The notes: a model not told the origin generated them from the sequence alone. Counted from the stretch's first letter, positions 44,612 through 53,620 are shown. The stretch is 64,000 nt of DNA from Paenibacillus dokdonensis (GCF_004916975.1 NZ_STGQ01000001.1:62001-126000), one strand, 5' to 3'. A program made the numbers and translations.

Positions 44612-45601
44612 ATGAAAAAATGGGTTGTAATCCTCACGTCTGCGTTTGTTGTCGTCGTACTGGGCGTGGCCGGATATGCAGCATATATTTATCAATCCGT
44701 GAAAACCACTGCCCATCAGATCTATGAGAGCAGGGATGCTGCAGTTCAGCCGAAGCCAGTTAGCAAGGAGGGGAATTCATCTCCGAATACGGCAGTGGCT
44801 AGTACTGGCAAGGATACGAGCGTACAGCCCGGCTCTGTCAAGACAACTGTGCAGCCCATCAATCTGGAGGAGAAGAAGCCTTTCACTGTGCTGGTCCTGG
44901 GTGTCGATCAGCGGGAAAATGATAGGGGTCGTTCAGATTCGATGATCTTCCTGACTGTCAATCCGGCGAAGCAGAGCATTCTCATGTTCAACATACCGAG
45001 GGATACACGGACGGAGATTGTCGGACATGGCACCGTGGATAAAATCAATCATGCCTATGCGTTCGGTGGCGTGAGCATGTCGGTCAAAACCGTTGAGCAT
45101 TTTCTTGATTATCCCGTGAACTACTATATCAAAGTGAATATGGAAGGCTTCGCCCATTTGATTGATTCTATGGGAGGCGTGGAGGTAAACAATCCCTTTT
45201 CCTTCTATTATGAAGGGCATCAGTTTGATCAGGGGGATCTGAATTTGAATGGGGAAGAAGCGCTGCTCTATTCCCGGATGCGTTACGATGATCCACGCGG
45301 CGATATGGGCAGGAATACAAGACAGCGGCAAATTTTGAATCAGGTGATTAAAAACTCGTTGAAAATTACGAATGTGGTTAAGATAGAGTCGCTTCTGGGC
45401 GATGTGGGAGACAGCGTTAAGACGGATATTACTTTTGATGATATGAAGGCCTTTCTTACAAATTACCGCACAGATCTGAAGGAGATTGAACAGGTTGAGA
45501 TTAGCGGTCAAGGAGAAAGGATTAAGGGAATCTGGTACTACTCCGTCAGCGATAAGGAACGCAGCAGAATCCATAATCTGATTAAAGAGCATTTGCAATA
45601 G
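44612..45601 (+). CDS. LytR-CpsA-Psr (LCP) family protein
   Basis: This 329-residue membrane protein has an N-terminal membrane helix (residues 5-25), a Ser/Thr-rich linker, and an LCP domain from about residue 90. The domain shows 'VLVLGVDQRENDRGRSDSM', 'FNIPRDTRTEI', 'KINHAYAFGG' and 'YSRMRYDDPRGDMGRNTRQR'; the conserved Arg and Asp residues bind the pyrophosphate of lipid-linked polymers. LCP enzymes transfer teichoic acids or capsules to peptidoglycan. The adjacent sugar transferase fits this role. The start follows AGAAAGGTGGAAAATCCGATTC. Confidence 0.92.
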   Translation: MKKWVVILTSAFVVVVLGVAGYAAYIYQSVKTTAHQIYESRDAAVQPKPVSKEGNSSPNTAVASTGKDTSVQPGSVKTTVQPINLEEKKPFTVLVLGVDQRENDRGRSDSMIFLTVNPAKQSILMFNIPRDTRTEIVGHGTVDKINHAYAFGGVSMSVKTVEHFLDYPVNYYIKVNMEGFAHLIDSMGGVEVNNPFSFYYEGHQFDQGDLNLNGEEALLYSRMRYDDPRGDMGRNTRQRQILNQVIKNSLKITNVVKIESLLGDVGDSVKTDITFDDMKAFLTNYRTDLKEIEQVEISGQGERIKGIWYYSVSDKERSRIHNLIKEHLQ

Positions 45602-45615
45602 AAAAAAGCTAAGCT

Positions 45616-45658
45616 GAACCGTCCTGGATGAATAATCCATGGCGGTTCCTTGTTTTTC
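45616..45658 (+). terminator. Terminator after the LCP gene
   Basis: GAACCG..CCTGGAT-GAATA-ATCCATGG..CGGTTC is followed by CTTGTTTTT. Confidence 0.75.
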
Positions 45659-45786
45659 GTACAGAATATCTTGACATCAATCCATGATTGTTGTAGATTT
45701 CTGGTAATGATACAATTCGTAACCCATAAATGCAGAATGATACACTTTGCGTTTGTTTCATACCAAAGGAGAGGAAGTTGGTTCTG

Positions 45787-45990
45787 ATGAACGATCAGCA
45801 GTATGTCTATTGCTTGTGCTGTGAGAGAAAGGTGCCTGTGTCGGATACCATGGTTATTTTCCGGACGGGATATTATCGTACCATTGTTCCTTTGGGTTAT
45901 TGTAAAAATTGTTATAAGCAGGGGGAAAAAGAGACAAGATTCCAGTATATGGAGCATATGCAAAAAGGATATGATACAATGAGGCGATAA
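45787..45990 (+). CDS. Small protein with two CxxC motifs
   Basis: The ATG at 45787 gives 67 residues; a TTG at 45778, closer to the ribosome site AAAGGAGAGG, would add three. Two cysteine pairs, 'YCLCCERK' and 'GYCKNCYKQ', are placed like a zinc ribbon. There are no membrane segments. The gene ends 23 bases before an ABC exporter operon and may be cotranscribed with it. I recognise no named family. Confidence 0.6.
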   Translation: MNDQQYVYCLCCERKVPVSDTMVIFRTGYYRTIVPLGYCKNCYKQGEKETRFQYMEHMQKGYDTMRR

Positions 45991-46013
45991 CCAAGCGAAA
46001 AGGAGTGAAGTGA

Positions 46014-46928
46014 ATGCAGCATGAACCAGTGGTTCGGCTGGAGGGTGTGACGAAGAAGGTCTCTTCCAAGACATTGGTAGAAAATGTTACACTCGACATT
46101 CCGCCCGGACAGGTATTTGGGTTCCTTGGACCCAACGGTGCCGGGAAAACAACGACGATTCGGATGATGGTCGGTTTGACCTCAATCAGTCAGGGAGATA
46201 TCAAAATTTGCGGATACAGCATTAAGGAGCATTTCGAGACGGCGGTTTCCAATGTCGGAGCCATTGTCGAAAATCCGGAGATGTACAAGTTTTTGACAGG
46301 ATATCAGAATTTGCGCCATTTTGCCCGCATGATGACCGGCATTACCGAGGCCAGAATTCAAGAAGTGGTCGGACTTGTAGGTCTGAACAACCGGATTCAC
46401 GACAAGGTGAAGACCTACTCGCTCGGGATGAGACAGCGTTTGGGGGTAGCCCAGGCCATTCTTCACCGGCCGAAGCTGCTAATTCTGGACGAGCCTACGA
46501 ATGGACTGGATCCGCAAGGGATCAGGGAGCTTCGCGATTATCTGCGACTTTTATGCCATGAAGAAGGGACTACCGTTTTCGTCTCCAGCCACTTGTTATC
46601 CGAAATGGAACTGATGTGCGACAGTGTGGCGATTATACAAAATGGCCGTCTGATTGATGTGCGATCGCTCAAAGACCGCAGTGCGGATAGTCAATCGGCG
46701 GCGATAGAAACAGGATTCCTGGTGGATGATCCGAAAAAGGCGCTCTCTATCCTTGAAGGCGCGGCCCTCCAAGACAGCATGATCACCTTAAAGATTACCC
46801 GGGACGAGATTGCTGAGACGAATGCCAGACTGGTGCAGGCAGGAATCAAGGTGTATGGCATACATACCGTTACCCGTTCACTGGAAGAACAGTTCCTGGA
46901 AATGACGGGGGGTGACCAAATTGGGTAA
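46014..46928 (+). CDS. ABC-2 exporter ATPase
   Basis: This 304-residue ATPase has Walker A 'GPNGAGKTTTIRMM', the signature 'YSLGMRQRLGVAQA' and Walker B 'LLILDEPTNGLDPQG'. The sequence resembles the BcrA/bacitracin-resistance and lantibiotic-immunity branch of ABC-2 exporters ('LTGYQNLRHFARM'). The C-terminal 80 residues are a regulatory extension. The start at ATG 46014 follows AAAAGGAGTGAAGTGA. It overlaps the permease gene by 17 bases. The substrate is unknown; drug export or immunity to an antimicrobial peptide is possible. Confidence 0.9.
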   Translation: MQHEPVVRLEGVTKKVSSKTLVENVTLDIPPGQVFGFLGPNGAGKTTTIRMMVGLTSISQGDIKICGYSIKEHFETAVSNVGAIVENPEMYKFLTGYQNLRHFARMMTGITEARIQEVVGLVGLNNRIHDKVKTYSLGMRQRLGVAQAILHRPKLLILDEPTNGLDPQGIRELRDYLRLLCHEEGTTVFVSSHLLSEMELMCDSVAIIQNGRLIDVRSLKDRSADSQSAAIETGFLVDDPKKALSILEGAALQDSMITLKITRDEIAETNARLVQAGIKVYGIHTVTRSLEEQFLEMTGGDQIG

Positions 46929-47703
46929 TTTTTTCAGTCTCGTACAAAATGAAAATATGAAAATCTACCGGCGCGTCCGGACTTGGGTGATGCTTGGGAT
47001 TCTCGTCGTCGTTAATTTGGTGATTCCGTTGCTGTTTTCGATGGTGGACTCCGAAGGGGCAACCTCCATTTGGGACAGCGTAATCCTCAGCTCAACCTTT
47101 ACATTTTTCCTGTGTACGATCTTTTCGGTGATTATTGCAGCCGACTCCGTGGCAGGCGAATTTTCCTGGGGAACCATCAAGCTGCTTCTGATCAGACCGT
47201 GGAGTCGTTCGAAAATTCTGCTGTCCAAATATGTATCGGTTATCCTGTTCAGCCTGCTCTGCACAGTTCTGCTTACAGGGGTCTCGCTTCTGGTTTCCAG
47301 TCTCTTATTCTCCGGCAGCGCGGATAGCAATATGTTCACGCCAGGGAAGAGCGGGCTTGTCTTCACACTTCAATATATTCTGTGCGACTATGTCAATTTG
47401 TTTATTACGGTCGCGATTGCCTTTATGCTGTCAACGGTATTTCGTGCCGGAGGTCTCGCGATTGGACTTGCGCTGTTCATCATGTTTACCAAAGGGATTT
47501 TTATGACTCTGTTCAGTCCTGAGCGTTATACATGGGCCAAGTATTTGATTTTCACGCATATGGACCTCACGAGTTATCTGCAGTCGGATGTGGGACCAGG
47601 AGGAATTACGCTGGGCTTCTCACTTGCTGTGCTTGCCGTGTACTATATCGTTTTTATGGCGATCTCCTGGTATGTCTTCAAGAAAAGGGATGTCGCTGCA
47701 TAA
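46912..47703 (+). CDS. ABC-2 exporter permease
   Basis: This 263-residue protein has six membrane helices. The first is 'TWVMLGILVVVNLVIPLLFS', and the conserved ABC-2 motif 'ADSVAGEFSWGTIKLLLIRP' follows, as in lantibiotic and bacitracin-type exporters. It partners the overlapping ATPase gene upstream. The start is GTG 46912 or TTG 46921; both are preceded by G-rich sequence. The terminator downstream is shared with the convergent bactofilin gene. Confidence 0.88.
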   Translation: MTKLGNFFSLVQNENMKIYRRVRTWVMLGILVVVNLVIPLLFSMVDSEGATSIWDSVILSSTFTFFLCTIFSVIIAADSVAGEFSWGTIKLLLIRPWSRSKILLSKYVSVILFSLLCTVLLTGVSLLVSSLLFSGSADSNMFTPGKSGLVFTLQYILCDYVNLFITVAIAFMLSTVFRAGGLAIGLALFIMFTKGIFMTLFSPERYTWAKYLIFTHMDLTSYLQSDVGPGGITLGFSLAVLAVYYIVFMAISWYVFKKRDVAA

Positions 47704-47717
47704 AACGCTGATGGTTC

Positions 47718-47783
47718 AAAAAAAGCCCACCGTGGAACGGAGTGTGTTTGATTCTGCACACCCCGCTGCGGCGGGCTTTTTTC
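47718..47783. terminator. Bidirectional terminator between exporter and bactofilin genes
   Basis: AAAAAAAGCCC and GGGCTTTTTT flank a long imperfect stem (CCG/CGG, GGAGTGTG/CACACCCC). Confidence 0.85.
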
Positions 47784-47822
47784 TATGCAAAATAAAGATT
47801 CCGGCAGCATGGTGCAAAATGG

Positions 47823-48242
47823 TCAGCCTGCTTCCGTTTCCAAAAGATGCATATCGACAGCCGGCAATGCTTCCGCTTGTTCCTTCTTCGGTTCCATTTT
47901 GCTGGAACCATTGAGAATACCGCCCTCGGCAATCACGAGGGAAGAGGCGGCGAGCACGTCTCCGAACATCTGGCCGGTCGGGGTGATCGTCAGCTTGCCT
48001 TCCGCCTGTACATCTCCATAGACTTTTCCTGCAATAACGACTTCCCTGGCGCTGATATCGGAGCGGGCAACAGCATGCTCCCCGATCGTGACGCAGGCGC
48101 GGCTTTCTATGACTCCGTTGAATTTGCCCTCAATACGCACATTAGCCTCACAGGCGAGAGCTCCTTCAACCTCGGTTCCTTTTCCGATCAGGGAATCGGT
48201 GGGCATAAACGCATTTTTGGATGCTTTGGATCTGCTCAACAT
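47823..48242 (-). CDS. Bactofilin
   Basis: This 139-residue protein is a bactofilin: residues about 15-110 form a right-handed beta-helix core with repeated 'G-x-x-x-G-x-(V/I)' units such as 'DSLIGKGTEVEGAL', 'RIEGKFNGVIES' and 'VIAGKVYGDVQAEGKL'. Bactofilins polymerise without nucleotides into filaments that help to shape the cell or place wall enzymes. The ATG at 48242 is preceded by GGAGGT and lies only 9 bases after the stop of an M23 peptidase gene, a conserved pairing in which the filament may localise the hydrolase. Confidence 0.92.
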   Translation of the reverse strand: MLSRSKASKNAFMPTDSLIGKGTEVEGALACEANVRIEGKFNGVIESRACVTIGEHAVARSDISAREVVIAGKVYGDVQAEGKLTITPTGQMFGDVLAASSLVIAEGGILNGSSKMEPKKEQAEALPAVDMHLLETEAG

Positions 48243-48251
48243 AGGACCTCC

Positions 48252-49262
48252 TTAATACAATTCGGATTTTTCCGGACGGATATACGGGAGTGGATTCATG
48301 GGCTTATCATTCTTGACGACCTGAAAATGAAGATGTGGACCGGTACTGCGGCCGGTCGAGCCGAGGAGGGCGATCTGCTCGCCTTTGTCTACCGATTCAC
48401 CCACATCCACCTGAATTTTACTGAGATGCATATACCAGGTTTGCAGCCCGTTCGGATGCTCGATGATGATATAGCGGCCGCGTGCGCCGCTTTCATCAGC
48501 TGTGACCACTTTACCGGCACCTGCCGCATAGACAGGACCACCGTTCTCGCCGGCAATATCGATACCTGCATGGAAGGCGGCTTTACCTGTAAAAGGATCT
48601 GTCCGGTATCCGAAGCTCGACGTCAGCACTTGGGATGAGGTTGGCCATAACGTGGGGTTACCTGATATCTGCGTCTGGGTTTCCTGGGCTTTTTTCAGCG
48701 TATGGGGGACCTGGCTTTCCATTGCTTTCAGCAGCTCCTGCATTTCCTGAAAGTCGTCTTTCGTCTCCTGGGCCAGATCCAGCATTTCATTCTCATGCAC
48801 GGCAATGAACTCGCCCCCGACATGCTCTGAAGCATCCCAGGACAGGGAAGACGCTTTAACAGCGGAATCATCCGTGGACATGCTTGTGCTGTGTTTGTCG
48901 ATAAACTGCTGCAGCTGCTGCTCGAGCTCATCCACATGCTCCATTTTCAGCTGCATATCCTTGGCCTGGGACGAAAGCTTAATAATTTCATTTTGCAGTC
49001 GCTCGATCGATTGCTCGCGGCTGTTGACCGAGCCTTGAAGCTGAAGGTTCTTCATGTTTTCGAGGTTAACCTTTTGCTCCAGCTGGGTAATCACCTGGGA
49101 GGAATGGGCCTGCATGGCAAGAACGAGACCGGACAGCGAGAGGACCGCGGCTGCGGGTACGGCCAACATCAATGGTTTGGACAGATGAATCTGCTTCACC
49201 GAATGCTGGGCATCCCGCATGACCAGCAGTGTCATACGTCGATTCGCGGTTGCACCTTTCAT
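48252..49262 (-). CDS. M23 peptidase, membrane-anchored (LytM domain)
   Basis: The start is ATG 49262, after AAAGGAG on its strand, giving 336 residues. A membrane helix lies at about residues 31-50 ('PLMLAVPAAAVLSLSGLVLA'), then a coiled coil ('QLEQKVNLENMKNLQLQGSV'), then the LytM domain at about 210-330 with the zinc ligands in 'FHAGIDIAGENGG' and 'GPHLHFQVVKN'. It would cleave peptide cross-links of peptidoglycan. The bactofilin gene follows in the same operon. Confidence 0.92.
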   Translation of the reverse strand: MKGATANRRMTLLVMRDAQHSVKQIHLSKPLMLAVPAAAVLSLSGLVLAMQAHSSQVITQLEQKVNLENMKNLQLQGSVNSREQSIERLQNEIIKLSSQAKDMQLKMEHVDELEQQLQQFIDKHSTSMSTDDSAVKASSLSWDASEHVGGEFIAVHENEMLDLAQETKDDFQEMQELLKAMESQVPHTLKKAQETQTQISGNPTLWPTSSQVLTSSFGYRTDPFTGKAAFHAGIDIAGENGGPVYAAGAGKVVTADESGARGRYIIIEHPNGLQTWYMHLSKIQVDVGESVDKGEQIALLGSTGRSTGPHLHFQVVKNDKPMNPLPYIRPEKSELY

Positions 49263-49465
49263 GGCAGCTCCTTTCTGTAGCGTCGTTATACTTGTCTTAT
49301 AATCTATGTATTCGACGAACGCTCGGAACATGTCTAAAATGTTACCATTTTACGTTTGCGTCTGCCGGGCGCTCTTGAGGGTAAGTATTGAATAAAGAAG
49401 GCTTGGTTTGGTGAATGATGGATAAATAACCGATCGGCGATATTTTTCGGCAAGGAGGCTGCCCT

Positions 49466-50896
49466 ATGGTGTGGCTGCTGTTCGCACTAATTATTTTTAT
49501 TTTTCAAATCGCTACCATTTTGCTGTTCGAGTTCCATAATCCTTCCAAAACGGTTGCATGGATGTTTATTCTTTTCTGCTGCCCGATTATCGGTTTTGTA
49601 GTCTACTATTTTGTAGCTCAAGATTATAAGGCGCGCAGGAGGGTACGTACCCGGGGTTCGCGGCTGTTCCGCCAAATGCGTTCCATACTGTGGAGCCAGG
49701 CGGTGACGGTCAAGAAAATAGAAGAAATGCACAATCCCGAATTCGAGCATCAGGAGAGGCTGTTCAATCTGCTGTCACGACTATCGGAAAGCCCGATCAC
49801 AGGCTGTAATACCAGTAGGGTGCTGACGGATGGGGAAGAAGCGTTTGGTGCCATGCTGAAAGCGATGGAAGCGGCGAAAAAGCATATACATATCGAGTTC
49901 TATATTTTCCGGCATGATGTCATTGGGACCCAATTTCAGGAGATCATGATCCGCAAGGCGAAGGAAGGCGTCAAGGTCCGTTTCATGTGCGATGGGCTGG
50001 GCAGTTATAAATTGAAGCGGGAGTTTGTGAACAAACTTAAGGAGGCAGGAGTGGAGTTTCACTTTTTTCTCCCACCACTGCTGGCCTTTATCGACCGGCG
50101 CATCAATTACCGGAACCACCGGAAGATCATTGTTGTGGACGGAACGACGGGATTCGTGGGCGGGATGAACGTCGGGGATGATTACCTGGGGCAATATCCT
50201 AAAATGGGTTACTGGAGAGACACGCATATGAAGATCGAAGGGGATGCCGTCTATTTTCTGCAAAACGTGTTTTTGAATGACTGGCAGCTGGCTTCAGGAG
50301 AAAAGATCGTCGATCCTGCGCTCTTTCCCGAGCATGAATGCGAAGCGGGCGAACAGATTCAGATTGTCAGCAGCGGTCCCGATCAGAACTGGAATGCGAT
50401 TCAGGAGCTATGCTTCTCAGCCATTTCCGTTGCAAAAAAAAGAATCTGGATCACTTCGCCCTACTTTATTCCGGATCCGAGCATTTATGAGGGACTGAAG
50501 ACAGCTGCTGTCAGCGGAGTGGATGTGCGTATTATCATTCCGTGGAGATCGGACTCAAGGCTGGTCCACCTGGCTTCGCTATCCTATGTGGAGGAGCTGC
50601 TGCTGGCCGGTGTCCAGTTCTTCCAATACCAGAAAGGTTTCATTCATGCAAAGGTGATGATCGTGGATGATATGCTGGCTTCGGTGGGTACCGCAAATAT
50701 GGATATGCGCAGCTTTTTCTGTAATTTCGAGCTTACAGCCGTGTTGTTCGAACAGTCAGCGATCGACCGGCTCACTGCGGACTTTGAGGAGGATATGCGG
50801 GTCAGTCATGAAATAGTGAAGAAGGAATTTCAGGAGCGGGCATTTTTACATAAGAAAGCAGAAATGCTCTGCCGTATGCTATCTCCGCTCCTGTAG
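49466..50896 (+). CDS. cls: Cardiolipin synthase
   Basis: This 476-residue membrane protein joins two phosphatidylglycerols to give cardiolipin and glycerol. Two membrane helices occupy residues 1-50. The two PLD catalytic motifs are 'HRKIIVVDGTTGFVGG' at about 217 and 'HAKVMIVDDMLASVGT' at about 395 (HxKx4D type). The ending '...CRMLSPLL' is typical of the family. It starts at ATG 49466 after AAGGAGGCTGCCCT and is divergent from the M23-bactofilin operon. Confidence 0.95.
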   Translation: MVWLLFALIIFIFQIATILLFEFHNPSKTVAWMFILFCCPIIGFVVYYFVAQDYKARRRVRTRGSRLFRQMRSILWSQAVTVKKIEEMHNPEFEHQERLFNLLSRLSESPITGCNTSRVLTDGEEAFGAMLKAMEAAKKHIHIEFYIFRHDVIGTQFQEIMIRKAKEGVKVRFMCDGLGSYKLKREFVNKLKEAGVEFHFFLPPLLAFIDRRINYRNHRKIIVVDGTTGFVGGMNVGDDYLGQYPKMGYWRDTHMKIEGDAVYFLQNVFLNDWQLASGEKIVDPALFPEHECEAGEQIQIVSSGPDQNWNAIQELCFSAISVAKKRIWITSPYFIPDPSIYEGLKTAAVSGVDVRIIIPWRSDSRLVHLASLSYVEELLLAGVQFFQYQKGFIHAKVMIVDDMLASVGTANMDMRSFFCNFELTAVLFEQSAIDRLTADFEEDMRVSHEIVKKEFQERAFLHKKAEMLCRMLSPLL

Positions 50897-50924
50897 CTTC
50901 GGCCTGTCAGATACTCCTGCTCCT

Positions 50925-51248
50925 TCAGGAGCGGGGAGCCCACAGGATGATAGAAATGCCTACCAGGCAAAATGCAGCCCCGATCCAGTCGTACAGGTCC
51001 GGGGTGTTTTTGTCGATCCCCCAGCCCCATAGGAGGGCAAGTACAACGAAGACACCACCGTACGCTGCGTACACGCGCCCGAAAGAGGGGAAATGCTGCA
51101 GCGTGGGGATAATACCGTACAGAATCAGCACCAAAGCGCCGACCAATCCATACCACCAAGGTCTGGATTCCTTAATCCAGAGCCATACCAGGTAACCTCC
51201 GCCGATCTCTGCCAGACCAGCAGCTAAAAATAAAAATAATGCTCTCAT
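50925..51248 (-). CDS. ynfA: YnfA-family (UPF0060) small membrane protein
   Basis: This 107-residue protein has four membrane helices and the UPF0060 landmarks 'FLAAGLAEIGGGYLVWLW', 'GRVYAAYGGVFVVLALLWGW' and 'PDLYDWIGAAFCLVGI'. YnfA-family proteins are related to small multidrug transporters; the physiological substrate is unknown. The stop codon is inside a short hairpin shared with the convergent cls gene. The gene stands alone and looks intact. Confidence 0.93.
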   Translation of the reverse strand: MRALFLFLAAGLAEIGGGYLVWLWIKESRPWWYGLVGALVLILYGIIPTLQHFPSFGRVYAAYGGVFVVLALLWGWGIDKNTPDLYDWIGAAFCLVGISIILWAPRS

Positions 51249-51418
51249 GACAGAATATCTCCCATCTCATTAATACTTAGACAGAAACTATGATATAATA
51301 AATAAGAACATTTATCACGAAAAGACTTGATGGAGGATCTTTTATAGTGCTTTTCTTTCCTCTCATGGAACTTTCGTGTTTATATTCACACCAAATTGAT
51401 AAGAATCGGGGGAATTCG

Positions 51419-52342
51419 ATGGCTGGATCTTCTAATGCCCAAACTGCGGATAGGGCCAAACTTCCGCATGGACAGCAGCAACCGCTTAACGCACCGACTT
51501 CTAAGCTTAGGATTTTATCGCGCATCATCGCCATGCTGATCGGAGCAAGTATGGTCGCTGTCGCACTGGAAATTTTTCTGGTGAACAACAGTATTATCGA
51601 TGGCGGAATTACCGGTATCTCCATTATGTTAGCCCACCTCTTTCATTTGCCGCTTGGTATTTTTCTGACCTTACTCAATATTCCTTTTCTGTTTCTCGGT
51701 TATAAGCAAATTGGTAAAACCTTTGCATTCTCAACTCTCGGAGCCGTAATTGTCATGTCCGTAGGTACGGCACTGCTTGAGCCTGTAAAACCCATTACCT
51801 TCGATCCGCTCCTTGCCGCTATTTTCGGTGGCGTGATTCTTGGAGCAGGCGTAGGCCTGGTAATTCGTGCAGGGGGATCTACAGACGGTAGTGAAATCGT
51901 CGCGATTCTGATCAATAAGAAAACTCCTTTTTCCGTTGGCGAGATCATCATGTTCATCAACGTGTTTATTCTCACCAGTGCGGGCTTTGTGTTCGGCTGG
52001 AATAATGCCATGTATTCTCTCATCGCCTATTTCATCGCTTTTAAAGTGATTGATATCACCAACGAAGGTATCGACCAATCCAAATCTGTATGGATCATCA
52101 GTGACAGATACAAAGAGATTGGCGATGCTCTGACCCAGCGTCTTGGACGCGGCGTGACTTATCTGGAGGGGGAGGGTGCCTACTCAGGTGACAGCAAAAA
52201 AGTGATTTTCGTTGTCATCACCCGCCTCGAAGAAGCAAAACTTAAGTCGATCGTCGGTGACTGGGACCCGGACGCGTTTCTTGCGGTTGGTAATATCCAT
52301 GACGTTAAGGGTGGAAGGTTCAAGAAAAAGGACATTCATTAG
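51419..52342 (+). CDS. YitT-family membrane protein with DUF2179 domain
   Basis: I choose ATG 51419, six bases after GGGGGA, giving 307 residues. After a polar 35-residue tail come about five membrane helices with the family motifs 'NNSIIDGGITGISIM' and 'IRAGGSTDGSEIVAI', then a cytosolic C-terminal DUF2179 domain ('VTYLEGEGAYSGDSKKVIFV' and 'DPDAFLAVGNIHDVKGGRF'). YitT-like proteins are probable transporters whose substrate is unknown. The polar tail is longer than usual. Confidence 0.9.
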   Translation: MAGSSNAQTADRAKLPHGQQQPLNAPTSKLRILSRIIAMLIGASMVAVALEIFLVNNSIIDGGITGISIMLAHLFHLPLGIFLTLLNIPFLFLGYKQIGKTFAFSTLGAVIVMSVGTALLEPVKPITFDPLLAAIFGGVILGAGVGLVIRAGGSTDGSEIVAILINKKTPFSVGEIIMFINVFILTSAGFVFGWNNAMYSLIAYFIAFKVIDITNEGIDQSKSVWIISDRYKEIGDALTQRLGRGVTYLEGEGAYSGDSKKVIFVVITRLEEAKLKSIVGDWDPDAFLAVGNIHDVKGGRFKKKDIH

Positions 52343-52382
52343 AAGTGGGGCTCATCAAAAGGTTAGCTGTTGACCGACGCGT

Positions 52383-52517
52383 GCGAAACCGCTGCGGTGC
52401 GGATCATTCTTCCGATCGCTGTTGTCCCCGGATTTCTTGAATGAAGTAGTTGCAACTGTAGAAATCCGCTGACCAAGGCGAACGCTGCGCTTCTTCAGAA
52501 CGATTCCGCTCCTCCGC
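52383..52517 (-). repeat. Dispersed structured repeat, copy B
   Basis: Read on the minus strand, this 135-base element begins GCGGAGGAGCGGAATCG and ends GATCCGCACCGCAGCGGTTT, and aligns end to end with 10866-11000. The stems are kept with different bases: the upper stem has CGGATTT/AAATCCG where copy A has CAAATTT/AAATTTG, and the basal stem has GCGGA/TCCGC where copy A has ACGGA/TCCGT. The middle block CAGCGATCGGAAGAA is identical. Confidence 0.75.
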
Positions 52518-52571
52518 TCCCTAGGCGTCAATCAAAAGCCAACTTCTTATTGAGCAGTGGGGTGTAGTAAC

Positions 52572-52605
52572 AAAAGCCCGGAAGAATTCATCTTCCGGGC
52601 TTTTT
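52572..52605. terminator. Bidirectional terminator after the YitT gene
   Basis: AAAAGCCCGGAAGA and TCTTCCGGGCTTTTT pair perfectly around ATTCA. Confidence 0.92.
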
Positions 52606-52683
52606 GACATATAAGAATGTATACATTTACGGGGTCCCCGCAAAGTACATGGATGGACCTCGGAGGATCCCCGCATAACGGGG

Positions 52684-53574
52684 TTATTTGGTGTTCAAAT
52701 GGCTTATAACTTGCTCTAGCGGCTGCGGTGGAAGGGCGGCGATCAGGTCACCAGTCGCTTGGAGCCGTTCTTCGATATTCAGCAGGTGAAAATCCAGCGG
52801 TGACACATTGCTCTCAACCTCATCCCAGTGGAGCGGAGTAGATACGGTAGCGCCGGGTCTGGCGCGGGGGGTGTAGGGTGCCGCAAGGGTTTTACCCTGA
52901 TAATGTTGAAGGTAATCAAAATAGATTCTGTCGCCGCGGTTTTTCTTTAGACGCTCCAGCGTGAACAGATCCGGATGCTTTTCGGTGACAAACCTTCCTA
53001 CAAAAAGTCCAATGACCCTAAGCTCATCGAAAGTAATCCCCTCATGGATGGGAACGATGATTTGCACGCCTGTAGCTCCCGATGTTTTGGGCACCGAATC
53101 AATTCCCAGCGAATGAAGCACATTACCGACGATGGATGCGGCTTCCATAATACGCGGCTCGACTTCCCGTGAGGGATCCAGATCGATCATCCACTCACAC
53201 GGCAAGGTGCTTCCGGCGTAATGAAGGGATGGATGGAACTCGAGTGCTGCAAGATTGCCAAGCCACAGCAGCTCAGGCAGACCGTTCAGCACAATATAGT
53301 GAATGCCGTCCTGCTCGGCAGTATGCACATAAGGCGGACGCGGTTCTGGAGCATTTTTTTGATAAAAGAATTCACCGGGTACCCCATGCGGATATCGGAT
53401 CGTTGTGAGCAGCCGATTCTGGCAGTAGCGCAGCAGATAAGGCGCGAGCGCAGCCAGCTTTTGCAGATACATCGCCTTGGTGATGCCCATTTCGGGCCAT
53501 AGCGGCTTATCCGGATTGGTGATAGGAATGGCATGGCCTTCAATGATTATGGAGCCTTTCACGGTACGCGGCAT
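52684..53574 (-). CDS. ligD: LigD-type DNA polymerase/primase domain protein
   Basis: This 296-residue protein is the stand-alone polymerase domain of bacterial end-joining LigD (archaeo-eukaryotic primase fold). Landmarks are 'NPDKPLWPEMGITKAMYLQ', 'WMIDLDPS' (the two catalytic aspartates), 'KTSGATGVQIIVPI' and 'RPGATVSTPLHWDEV'. It fills gaps with ribo- or deoxyribonucleotides at broken ends before ligation. It is the last gene after ku and the ligase on the same strand, but a 318-base gap that carries an opposing sigma-like fragment separates it from the ligase gene. Confidence 0.93.
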   Translation of the reverse strand: MPRTVKGSIIIEGHAIPITNPDKPLWPEMGITKAMYLQKLAALAPYLLRYCQNRLLTTIRYPHGVPGEFFYQKNAPEPRPPYVHTAEQDGIHYIVLNGLPELLWLGNLAALEFHPSLHYAGSTLPCEWMIDLDPSREVEPRIMEAASIVGNVLHSLGIDSVPKTSGATGVQIIVPIHEGITFDELRVIGLFVGRFVTEKHPDLFTLERLKKNRGDRIYFDYLQHYQGKTLAAPYTPRARPGATVSTPLHWDEVESNVSPLDFHLLNIEERLQATGDLIAALPPQPLEQVISHLNTK

Positions 53575-53604
53575 AAAAATACCTCCGAAAAATTTGTCGA
53601 TAGA

Positions 53605-53620
53605 TGTCCCGCTTGGGACA
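53605..53620. promoter_or_regulatory. Perfect palindrome upstream of LigD-polymerase
   Basis: TGTCCC-GCTT-GGGACA is a 16-base palindrome 31 bases upstream of the minus-strand ligD start and 56 bases before the plus-strand sigma-like frame. It could be an operator for either. Confidence 0.4.

Larger units (their letters stand above)
52343..52683. other. Intergenic region between YitT and LigD genes
   Basis: This 341-base gap holds copy B of the structured repeat (52383-52517), a perfect bidirectional terminator (52572-52605) and a small hairpin, CCCCG-CATAA-CGGGG (52669-52683), next to the end of ligD. No gene is visible. Confidence 0.5.

Noticed and set aside
52631..52683. GGGGTCCCC and CCCCG-CATAA-CGGGG repeats as a mobile-element end
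   Set aside because: They are short, GC-rich hairpins next to the end of ligD and are explained better as a terminator-like structure than as an insertion boundary.
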